Source of the DNA: M30B66 sp040882555
GTDB lineage: Bacteria > Bacteroidota > Bacteroidia > M30B66
NCBI GenBank assembly: GCA_040882555.1
Contig: JBBEBC010000092.1
Coordinates: 37,359 to 101,358, forward strand
Length of the DNA stretch: 64,000 nucleotides
Reading direction: 5' to 3'
Shown: positions 36,290-43,555 of the stretch, one piece after another
How positions within the stretch are numbered: the first letter of the stretch is position 1
Layout: every line of letters begins with the position of its first letter
Position numbers and translations under genes: made by a program
Notes under the pieces: generated by a model
Seen by the model: the letters and a program-made list of their open reading frames with translations, nothing else
What the model was told of the DNA's origin: nothing
Databases searched by the model: none

Positions 36290-37267
36290 TTAAAACCCTG
36301 CCAAAGCAGGCTTGTTTTTTAAGATAGTTTCAATTCTTTCAATCACTTGTGTATCTAGCTTTTCAACAAGATCAAGGGCTTTGAGATTATCAAGTAAATG
36401 CTGTTTTTTGGAACCTCCGAGAATAACTGTACTCACATTAGGATTCTTTAAACACCAAGCAAGAGCCAAACAAGGCATATTGGTGCCAAGGTCCTTTGAG
36501 ACATCTGTTAGAGCTCTTGAAATGCGGATATTTTCATCGGTAATTACCTTTTCTTTTAACCATTCTAGTCCTTCGATTCCTAGTCGGGTGTCGCTAGGAA
36601 AGCCATCATTGTATTTTCCTGTTAACACACCAGATGCGAGAGGAGACCAAACAGTTGACCCATATCCCATTTCCGAGAAAATACGCTCGTATTCTACTTC
36701 AAAGCGATGACGATGAAGCATATTGTATTGAGGTTGCTCCATTGTAGGTGGAATTAAATGTTCGCGCCGCGCGACATGAAAAGCTTCCATAATTTGCTGA
36801 GAGCTCCACTCTGACGTTCCCCAATAAAGAACTTTGCCCTGACGGATGAGGTCATTCATTGCCCAAACAGTTTCTTCTATAGGAGTTTCAGGGTCAGGAC
36901 GGTGACAAAAATATAAGTCGAGATACTCAACTTGTAATCGCTTAAGCGCGGCATGACAGGCTTCGAAAACATGTTTTCTTGATAACCCTGTTTGGGTTGG
37001 AAGGTCTCCGCCCCAAAAAACTTTTGATGAAACAATGTATGAATCTCTACTCCAGCTTTGTTTCGCAAGGATGTTACCCATTACAATTTCACTTTTTCCT
37101 CTTGCATATATTTCGGCATTATCGAAAAAGTTAATGCCGTTTTCATACGCAGCAACCATCAATTCCTCGGCTACATCATCAGATATTTGCTTACCGAACG
37201 TAAGCCATGATCCAAGCGAAAGCGCCGAAATCTTTAATCCTGATTTTCCTAGTCTTCTGTATTCCAT
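36290..37267 (-). CDS. Aldo/keto reductase (Kv-beta/YghZ-like)
   Basis: This 325-residue NADPH-dependent oxidoreductase has the aldo/keto reductase barrel. The catalytic tetrad is visible: Asp49 and Tyr54 in FFDNAEIYARGKSE, Lys82 in VSSKVFWGG and His122 in LYFCHRPDPETP. MEYRRLGKSGLKISALSLGS opens the protein as in the voltage-gated K+ channel beta-subunit-like branch, and STVILGGSKKQHL is the C-terminal cofactor loop. These enzymes reduce diverse aldehydes such as methylglyoxal; the substrate here is unknown. The gene ends 11 bp from the palindromic repeat cluster and appears to be transcribed alone. Confidence 0.9.
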   Translation of the reverse strand: MEYRRLGKSGLKISALSLGSWLTFGKQISDDVAEELMVAAYENGINFFDNAEIYARGKSEIVMGNILAKQSWSRDSYIVSSKVFWGGDLPTQTGLSRKHVFEACHAALKRLQVEYLDLYFCHRPDPETPIEETVWAMNDLIRQGKVLYWGTSEWSSQQIMEAFHVARREHLIPPTMEQPQYNMLHRHRFEVEYERIFSEMGYGSTVWSPLASGVLTGKYNDGFPSDTRLGIEGLEWLKEKVITDENIRISRALTDVSKDLGTNMPCLALAWCLKNPNVSTVILGGSKKQHLLDNLKALDLVEKLDTQVIERIETILKNKPALAGF

Positions 37268-37370
37268 TTTTTAATTTATAATTTATGAATTAGCCTTCAG
37301 CAGCGAAAATAACGTATTGATTAAAGTAATGTTTTGCAACACACCAAAGCCTTTTTAAACGAATTCTTTG

Positions 37371-38471
37371 TTACCTACTTACAACAACATCAATCGGATT
37401 GCCTGACAACGAAGAACTTACCCAATTGCCTGCATTTTCATTGGGCTCTGAGCCCAGGGAGCCTTGTGACTGATTAAAAGCATAAACATTTGTGCTTGTT
37501 AAGATAAGTATGCTTCTTGAAGTAGAAATTGCTTTTATAAACGTACCGCTCAATTGTATTGGATTCCATATTGCTGAGGTTAAGTTTGGGGGTTCTCCAT
37601 TTGAGCTTCTTGCTTGCGACAGCCCGTAAGCGTGGGTGCTTGTGTAAATAACCAGATTTTTAGTGTTGGAGATTCCTCCTAAAGGAGATCCGGAGATACT
37701 TGTACTTAGCCAAGCCCCAGAATTAAGATTAGGTGGTGATCCAATAGAACTTTGAGTTTGATAAAATGCATAAGCATCAGACCCGGTCCACAAAGCAACC
37801 TGAAGTTCCGAAGCAATACTACCCAATACAATACTACTCAATGTTGTTGAAATAAAACTTCCTGTATTGAAGTTTGTAGCAATACTGCTTTGGCTTTGCG
37901 AATAGCCATAAGCCATTTCATTTGTATATACTACAGCCAAATTGCCATTAGAAACCATTTCGCATGCAGAAGCTCCTGCCGGTCCTATTGGTCCGGGAAG
38001 CCCTTGTTCTCCTTGAGGACCTGTCTCACCTTGTGGGCCGGTTTCTCCCTGTGGCCCTTCAATACTGCTGCCCGATTGGTTAGAATACAAAGCGTAAGGA
38101 ACACTTAAAAGTGCTGTATTGCCTGATAAACTGAAATTGCTGCCTCCTTCGGGATCAGTTTCAGAACTCACAAAATAGGGTCCTGAAGCCCAATCGATGC
38201 TTTCAATGCTGCCGATCGTATTTGCTCCAGAGCCAATAATAAGCGAAACCAAACCGTTCTCGTTAGTGTTTGAAACATGTGTTTCTTCATAAGCGATGGG
38301 TCCTGATTCTGTTCCTTGATGAATTTGAATTCGAGTATTGACTTCTTGAGATGGCAATGCTTGATTAGAGGCATTTCGCAAAACAGCCTGATAGCTCATG
38401 GCGAATGGAGCCTGAGCTTTAGCTACAAAACCATAAAGAATTAATATGCAAAGGAGCAATAGTTTTCTCAT
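37371..38471 (-). CDS. Secreted collagen-like (GXY) protein with four C-terminal repeats
   Basis: This 366-residue protein has a signal peptide ending AKAQ. Next is an N-terminal module common in secreted Bacteroidota proteins (AMSYQAVLRNASNQALPS...SVPYALYS, residues 23-130). Ten Gly-X-Y triplets (residues 139-168, e.g. GPQGETGPQGETGPQ) should form a short collagen-like helix. The C-terminal part has four repeats of about 48 residues with the pattern YTS..AYGLSQ.QSS.G.PPN...G.W, resembling propeller blades. It lacks its own T9SS signal. Its start overlaps the stop of the preceding small T9SS-sorted protein by four bases (ATGA), so the two are translationally coupled. Function unknown; a surface fibre or stalk is a guess. 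Confidence 0.78.
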   Translation of the reverse strand: MRKLLLLCILILYGFVAKAQAPFAMSYQAVLRNASNQALPSQEVNTRIQIHQGTESGPIAYEETHVSNTNENGLVSLIIGSGANTIGSIESIDWASGPYFVSSETDPEGGSNFSLSGNTALLSVPYALYSNQSGSSIEGPQGETGPQGETGPQGEQGLPGPIGPAGASACEMVSNGNLAVVYTNEMAYGYSQSQSSIATNFNTGSFISTTLSSIVLGSIASELQVALWTGSDAYAFYQTQSSIGSPPNLNSGAWLSTSISGSPLGGISNTKNLVIYTSTHAYGLSQARSSNGEPPNLTSAIWNPIQLSGTFIKAISTSRSILILTSTNVYAFNQSQGSLGSEPNENAGNWVSSSLSGNPIDVVVSR

Positions 38472-38929
38472 TTTTTAATGATTTTTTTTGTGGTTTTATG
38501 ACCCTCGCTTTCTAGTTCAAGAAAATAGCATCCAGCTGATAAAGCCGCGAGGCTAAGAAGCATATTGCCCTTGTTGTTTGTCAAGCAAGCAATTTGTCTT
38601 CCGCTTAAATCCAAAAGCTTAACATCAAACGATGTTGAAGGCTTACCTTTCAGTCTAATATTAATATCCTGCTGCGCAGGGAGGGGAAAAACTTCATAAT
38701 CTTGTTGCGGTGTCAATGGAATTTGAGTTACTAGCGATGATGCATAAACTTGATGTACACCTTGTTGAAAGCTTTCTTGACTTCCAAAAATATCGGAAGT
38801 GAAAACCTGACCAACTGTAAAGCTGAAATTGCTGATGTTTGCGGCTCCGCTATTTATGCTTTGCTGGCAAAATGCTATAGAGCTTATTGAACAAAACCAA
38901 AAAAGCAATCCGTTTTTGAAAGAAGTCAT
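38468..38929 (-). CDS. Small secreted protein with T9SS sorting domain
   Basis: This 153-residue protein has a signal peptide ending AFCQQ and a short region INSGAANISNFSFTVGQVF. That region ends in GVHQVYASSLV, followed by a type A T9SS sorting domain (about 80-153: EVFPLPAQQDINIRL, LLDLSGRQIACL, LSAGCYFLELE, KKIIKK). Almost the whole mature protein is the sorting domain. Such small T9SS-CTD proteins often precede collagen-like or fibre genes in Bacteroidota, as here: its stop overlaps the next start by four bases. It could act as an anchor for the coupled protein, but that is inference. Confidence 0.8.
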   Translation of the reverse strand: MTSFKNGLLFWFCSISSIAFCQQSINSGAANISNFSFTVGQVFTSDIFGSQESFQQGVHQVYASSLVTQIPLTPQQDYEVFPLPAQQDINIRLKGKPSTSFDVKLLDLSGRQIACLTNNKGNMLLSLAALSAGCYFLELESEGHKTTKKIIKK

Positions 38930-39303
38930 TAAGTAAATGTAAATTTTCTTTTCAAAGGCTCGTGTGAGATAACAGAAATTAACACAAATACTCGTTAAAT
39001 GAGCAGGTTCGTTTTAATTTCACATCATAAGTTAATTCCTTAACATAGAAATTTAAGTTAGAGGCATTTTTATACAAAAATACCTTTTGCAGAATTATAA
39101 CATGGGATCTGTTTATAGCTCAAGCGTGATATATATCCATATTTTATAATTTATGAGAAGAATCATTTAGGAGGCCCTAATAAATCACCTTCTGCATCTC
39201 AATTAACATTAGCTGTTTTGGAGTTTTTCACTCAATTCATATCCTAGTCAATTCTTCTTACATTTGCCAACAATTTACAGGTCTACCTGTTCTTTTCACT
39301 GAA
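38930..39303. other. Intergenic region before korA
   Basis: This 374 bp AT-rich region lies between the divergent small T9SS gene and korA. No coding sequence, RNA gene or terminator was recognised. It contains one candidate -7 box near korA, listed separately. Confidence 0.6.
39259..39266 (+). promoter_or_regulatory. Candidate -7 box upstream of korA
   Basis: TACATTTG matches TANNTTTG, 37 bp before the korA ATG. A TTTTG at 39216 is too far upstream to be a standard partner. Confidence 0.4.
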
Positions 39304-41145
39304 ATGGAAAATAACTCTGTCATCGCTACCGAAGCAACCATCTTGTTTGCCGGTGACTCAGGCGATGGAATTCAACTTACTGGAGATCAATTTACAACCA
39401 CAACGGCGCTGTTTGGCAATGATGTTAGCACATTCCCAAACTTCCCAGCTGAAATCAGGGCTCCCCAAGGAACTCTTGCGGGTGTTTCAGGTTTTCAAAT
39501 AAAATTTGGCTCTCAGGAAATTTATACCCCCGGCGATCTCTGTGATTTGCTTGTGGTGATGAACGCTGCCGCTTTGAAGGCTAACTTAAATCAGTTAAAG
39601 CCCGGCGGAATGATCATTGCCAATGTGGAGGGTTTTGATGCAAAAAATCTAAGACTTGCTAAATTTCCTGATGGAGTAAATCCACTGGAGAATGGCTCTT
39701 TAAGTGATTTCAAAGTATACACGCTTGAAGTCACCAAAATGACTAAAGCTACGCTTGAAGGAAGCGGTTTAGGAACAAAGGAAATTGACCGTACCAAGAA
39801 CATGTTTGTTCTGGGATATATTTTCTGGATATACAATCGTACTCCTGAACACACGATAAAATTCATAGAGCAAAAATTTGCTAAACGCCCAGAAATTGTT
39901 GAAGCGAATATAAAAACGCTCAAAGCAGGGTATCATTTTGGTGAAACTAGTGAGACCTTTATGCAACGTGTACAGGTTAAGCCTGCCACAATTGAACCCG
40001 GGATTTACAGAAATATGACTGGAAATCCGGCAACCGCTATCGGACTAATTGCTGCTTCTGAAAAATCAGGATTGCCCTTGTTTCTTGGCTCATACCCTAT
40101 CACACCAGCTTCCGATATTCTTCATGAACTTTCAAGACACAAGAATTTTGGAGTTAGAACATTTCAAGCTGAAGACGAAATAGCCGCAATTACATCCGCC
40201 ATTGGCGCTGCTTTTGGCGGTTCATTAGCTGTAACAACCTCATCAGGTCCAGGTATAGCGCTTAAAACAGAAGCAATTGGATTAGCCATTATGCTCGAAT
40301 TGCCTTTGGTTATTATCAATGTTCAAAGAGGCGGCCCTTCAACTGGTTTGCCAACAAAAACGGAGCAAGCAGATTTAATGCAAGCAGTTTATGGTAGAAA
40401 CGGTGAAGCTCCAATGCCTGTGATTGCTGCTCAAACACCAGCAGATTGCTTTTTTGCAGTGTATGAAGCTTGCAGAATCGCCGTAGAACATAGTACCCCA
40501 GTTTTCTTTTTAAGTGACGGCTTTTTAGCGAATGGTGCTGAGCCTTGGAAATTTCCTAACGCAGCTGATTTAAAGCCTATTAATCCCAATTTTGCGGAGC
40601 CTTTGCCTGAAGGAGAAACATTTCTCCCTTATAAAAGGGATGAGAAGCTTGCCAGAAAATGGGCAATTCCAGGAGTGAAAGGGTTAGAACACCGTATCGG
40701 TGGATTGGAAAAGGAGAATGAAACGGGAAGTATTTCGTACGACCCAGATAACCATGAGTTTATGGTGAAGTTGAGAGCTGAAAAGATAGCAAGAGTTGCT
40801 GATTCTATTCCTCTTCAAACCATTGATAATGGACCAGAAAAAGGAAAAGTTCTCGTCTTAGGATGGGGTTCAACCTATGGGGCCATTAAAACTGCAGTCA
40901 AAAAAGCTGTTGATCAAGGGTATAGTGTTGCGCATTGCCATGTGCGATACATCATGCCTTTCCCTAAAAACCTGGAATCAATCTTAAGAAATTACGATAC
41001 CGTTATTGTTCCCGAAATGAATAATGGTCAACTTGTAAAGATTATTCGGGATAAGTTCCTCATCGATGCAAAAGGCATTTCTAAAATTAAGGGAATCCCT
41101 TTTACTTCAGATGAGATTTTAAAACATATAGTTTCGAATTTTTAA
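39304..41145 (+). CDS. korA: 2-oxoacid:ferredoxin oxidoreductase, fused gamma-alpha subunit (KorA type)
   Basis: This 613-residue subunit belongs to the CoA-dependent 2-oxoacid (probably 2-oxoglutarate) ferredoxin oxidoreductase. Residues 1-190 are the gamma domain (LFAGDSGDGIQLTGDQ, FPAEIRAPQGTLAGVSG). Residues 225-613 are the alpha domain with the pyrimidine-binding part: LFLGSYPITPASDILHELS, FQAEDEIAAITSAIGAAFGG, TSSGPGIALKTEAIGLA and INVQRGGPSTGLPTKTEQAD. With KorB it converts 2-oxoglutarate and CoA to succinyl-CoA and CO2, reducing ferredoxin. korB follows after 3 bp. Substrate preference within the 2-oxoacid group is inferred from the fused layout and common Bacteroidota annotation. Confidence 0.93.
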   Translation: MENNSVIATEATILFAGDSGDGIQLTGDQFTTTTALFGNDVSTFPNFPAEIRAPQGTLAGVSGFQIKFGSQEIYTPGDLCDLLVVMNAAALKANLNQLKPGGMIIANVEGFDAKNLRLAKFPDGVNPLENGSLSDFKVYTLEVTKMTKATLEGSGLGTKEIDRTKNMFVLGYIFWIYNRTPEHTIKFIEQKFAKRPEIVEANIKTLKAGYHFGETSETFMQRVQVKPATIEPGIYRNMTGNPATAIGLIAASEKSGLPLFLGSYPITPASDILHELSRHKNFGVRTFQAEDEIAAITSAIGAAFGGSLAVTTSSGPGIALKTEAIGLAIMLELPLVIINVQRGGPSTGLPTKTEQADLMQAVYGRNGEAPMPVIAAQTPADCFFAVYEACRIAVEHSTPVFFLSDGFLANGAEPWKFPNAADLKPINPNFAEPLPEGETFLPYKRDEKLARKWAIPGVKGLEHRIGGLEKENETGSISYDPDNHEFMVKLRAEKIARVADSIPLQTIDNGPEKGKVLVLGWGSTYGAIKTAVKKAVDQGYSVAHCHVRYIMPFPKNLESILRNYDTVIVPEMNNGQLVKIIRDKFLIDAKGISKIKGIPFTSDEILKHIVSNF

Positions 41146-41148
41146 ACT

Positions 41149-42180
41149 ATGAGCACAACTCAAACAGAAAAAGTACCATTTACAGCAAAAGACTTAGTTA
41201 CCGATCAGGATGTGAGATGGTGCCCAGGTTGTGGCGATTATTCTATCCTAAAGCAGGTTCAAACGGTTGTGCCTGAATTAGGCCTCAACCGTGAAGAGAT
41301 TGTCTTCATTTCAGGTATCGGATGTTCTTCAAGATTTCCATATTACATGGAAACTTACGGTATGCATTCCATTCATGGAAGAGCTACTGCTGTTGCATCA
41401 GGACTTAAAGCAACTCGCCCTGAATTAAGTGTTTGGATTATCACCGGCGACGGAGATTCTCTCTCAATCGGAGGAAACCACTTTATTCATTTGCTAAGAA
41501 GAAATTTTGATGTCAACATACTTCTATTCAATAACGAAATCTATGGCCTAACCAAAGGTCAATATTCTCCAACATCCGAATCGGGTAAGGTAACTAAGTC
41601 AACCCCAATGGGTTCGATTGATCACCCGTTTAATCCTTTGGCACTTGTGCTTGGAGCTGATGGAACTTTTGTTGCCAGAACAATGGATAGAGACCCTATT
41701 CACATGAGGGAAGTTCTAAAAAGGGCAAACCTTCACAAAGGGTCCTCTCTAGTGGAGATTTACCAGAATTGTAATGTTTTTAACGACGGAGCATTTGAGG
41801 TTTTTACAGATAAAAAGACCAAAGCGGCCGAAACTTTATTTGTTGAAAACGGAAAGCCATTAGTTTTTGGTAACGATGGTAATAAAGGGATTCTTCTTGA
41901 CGGATTTGTTCCAAAGGTTGTTGATTTGAATGAACACTCTATCAATGATTTATGGGTTCATGATGAACGCGACAGGGTAAAAGCTGGAATATTGACCAGA
42001 TTCTTCGATGAGGTAACTTCAGAACCGCACTTACCTAGAGTTTTTGGGGTATTTTATGTGGAAGACCGGTTCAGATACGAGGATATTTTCAATCAGCAAA
42101 TTGCTGACAGCATCCGCCTGAAAGGCAAAGGAAACCTAGATAAACTATTAAGCGGTAATAATACTTGGGAGGTTAAATAA
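41149..42180 (+). CDS. korB: 2-oxoacid:ferredoxin oxidoreductase, beta subunit (KorB type)
   Basis: The 343-residue TPP-binding beta subunit has RWCPGCGDYSILKQV (Cys25, Cys28) and ISGIGCSSRFPYYM (Cys59), giving cysteine ligands for a 4Fe-4S cluster. The TPP motif is ITGDGDSLSIGGNHFIHLLR (98-117), continuing to LLFNNEIYGLTKGQYSPTS with the Asn-Asn end of the motif. HPFNPLALVLGADGTFVAR follows. It lies 3 bp after korA, certainly co-transcribed. Its last 8 bases overlap the 3' end of the convergent scoB gene. Electron acceptor ferredoxin is not encoded nearby. Confidence 0.94.
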   Translation: MSTTQTEKVPFTAKDLVTDQDVRWCPGCGDYSILKQVQTVVPELGLNREEIVFISGIGCSSRFPYYMETYGMHSIHGRATAVASGLKATRPELSVWIITGDGDSLSIGGNHFIHLLRRNFDVNILLFNNEIYGLTKGQYSPTSESGKVTKSTPMGSIDHPFNPLALVLGADGTFVARTMDRDPIHMREVLKRANLHKGSSLVEIYQNCNVFNDGAFEVFTDKKTKAAETLFVENGKPLVFGNDGNKGILLDGFVPKVVDLNEHSINDLWVHDERDRVKAGILTRFFDEVTSEPHLPRVFGVFYVEDRFRYEDIFNQQIADSIRLKGKGNLDKLLSGNNTWEVK

Positions 42181-42829
42181 CCATCTCAGGAATTTCGCCT
42201 TCTATAATGAGTTTTCCGGCTGTAGCATTCTTAATTTGATCTACGCTAACACCAGGTGCTCTTTCAAGTAAACGGAATCCTCCATTTGGAAGAACATCCA
42301 TCACTGCCATTTCAGTCACAATTTTCTTCACACAGTTTATTCCTGTGAGTGGAAGCGTGCAGGAAGGAAGTAGCTTTGATTCACCTGCTCGGTTTACATG
42401 TTGCATCGCAACGATGATATTCTTCGCAGAGGCTACCAAATCCATTGCGCCACCCATTCCTTTGACCATTTTTCCTGGAATTTTCCAATTAGCAATATCT
42501 CCGTTTTCGGAGACTTCCATTGCACCCAAAATGGTTAAATCAACTTTACCTGCTCGTATCATTCCAAATGACATAGCCGAGTCAAAGAAAGCGGATCCAG
42601 GAAGAGTCGTAATTGTCTGTTTTCCAGCATTTATTAGGTCTGCATCTTCTTCTCCCTCAATAGGAAAAGGCCCAATACCTAGCAATCCATTTTCACTTTG
42701 AAGGACAACGTTTAGTCCTGCCGGGATATAATTTGCTACTAACGTAGGAATGCCTATTCCGAGATTAACGTAATATCCGTCCTTAACTTCTTTGGCTATC
42801 CGTTTAGCAATACCATTTTTATCTAACAT
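42173..42829 (-). CDS. scoB: 3-oxoacid CoA-transferase subunit B
   Basis: ScoB pairs with ScoA to move CoA between succinyl-CoA and acetoacetate. The 218 residues include VVLQSENGLLGIGPFP, whose Glu in SENG forms the CoA thioester intermediate. ITTLPGSAFFDSAMSFGMIR, DLTILGAMEVSENGDIANW, KMVKGMGGAMDLV and GFRLLERAPGVSVDQI are standard family blocks. It lies 24 bp after scoA. Its end overlaps korB by 8 bp on the opposite strand. Together with a succinyl-CoA-producing KorAB, it could link ketone-body or acetoacetate use to the TCA cycle, though the genes are on different transcripts. Confidence 0.94.
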   Translation of the reverse strand: MLDKNGIAKRIAKEVKDGYYVNLGIGIPTLVANYIPAGLNVVLQSENGLLGIGPFPIEGEEDADLINAGKQTITTLPGSAFFDSAMSFGMIRAGKVDLTILGAMEVSENGDIANWKIPGKMVKGMGGAMDLVASAKNIIVAMQHVNRAGESKLLPSCTLPLTGINCVKKIVTEMAVMDVLPNGGFRLLERAPGVSVDQIKNATAGKLIIEGEIPEMVI

Positions 42830-42853
42830 GAAGAATTTCTTTTAGATTGATAA

Positions 42854-43552
42854 TCAGATTCTTGGGCGAACAGTTCTTTGTTCAATTCGCTTTTCATAAT
42901 TGCTTCCCTGAAAAATTCTGTGCACATAAATTCCTGGAAGATGAATATGATCTGGGTCAAGTTCCCCAGCGGGAACAAGCTCTTCAACTTCTGCAATGGT
43001 AATTTTGCCAGCCATGGCAATGAGAGGATTGAAGTTTCTTGAAGTTTGCTTGAATATTAAATTCCCATATTCATCGCCTTTCCAAGCTTTAACAATAGAA
43101 TAATCAATATGAAAAGCGTATTCAAGTAGGTATTCTTTTTCACCAAAAACTCTCGATTCTTTGCCATTGGCAATTTCTGTGCCTACACCTGCCGGTGTGA
43201 ATATAGCAGGCATTCCATATCCTGCTGCAAGCAGACGAGTAGCTAAAGTTCCTTGAGGAATAAGGTCTACTTCAAGCTCGCCACTGAGAAGCTGTCTTTC
43301 AAACTCAGCATTTTCCCCAACATAAGAGGAAATCATCTTTTTAACCTGTTTTGATTGAAGCATCAACCCAATACCAAAATCATCCACTCCGGCATTGTTA
43401 GAAATGCAGGTAAGTCCTTTGACGCCTTTTCTAATCAGCGCAGAAATGCTGTTTTCAGGTATTCCGCACAAGCCAAAGCCTCCTAAGCCCAGAATCATGT
43501 TGTCACCAATCCCTGCGATAGCAGCATCTGCAGAATCAACAGTTTTATTCAT
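42854..43552 (-). CDS. scoA: 3-oxoacid CoA-transferase subunit A
   Basis: The 232-residue alpha subunit of succinyl-CoA:3-oxoacid CoA-transferase contains MILGLGGFGLCGIPENSIS (residues 19-37), the glycine-rich CoA-binding opening. GLTCISNNAGVDDFGIGLML, ELEVDLIPQGTLATRLLA and AMAGKITIAEVEELVPAGEL are the later family blocks. Its start is 3 bp after the PBP1A stop and its stop is 24 bp before scoB. It may therefore be read through from the cell-wall gene, an unusual pairing with no obvious functional reason. Confidence 0.94.
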   Translation of the reverse strand: MNKTVDSADAAIAGIGDNMILGLGGFGLCGIPENSISALIRKGVKGLTCISNNAGVDDFGIGLMLQSKQVKKMISSYVGENAEFERQLLSGELEVDLIPQGTLATRLLAAGYGMPAIFTPAGVGTEIANGKESRVFGEKEYLLEYAFHIDYSIVKAWKGDEYGNLIFKQTSRNFNPLIAMAGKITIAEVEELVPAGELDPDHIHLPGIYVHRIFQGSNYEKRIEQRTVRPRI

Positions 43553-43555
43553 AAA

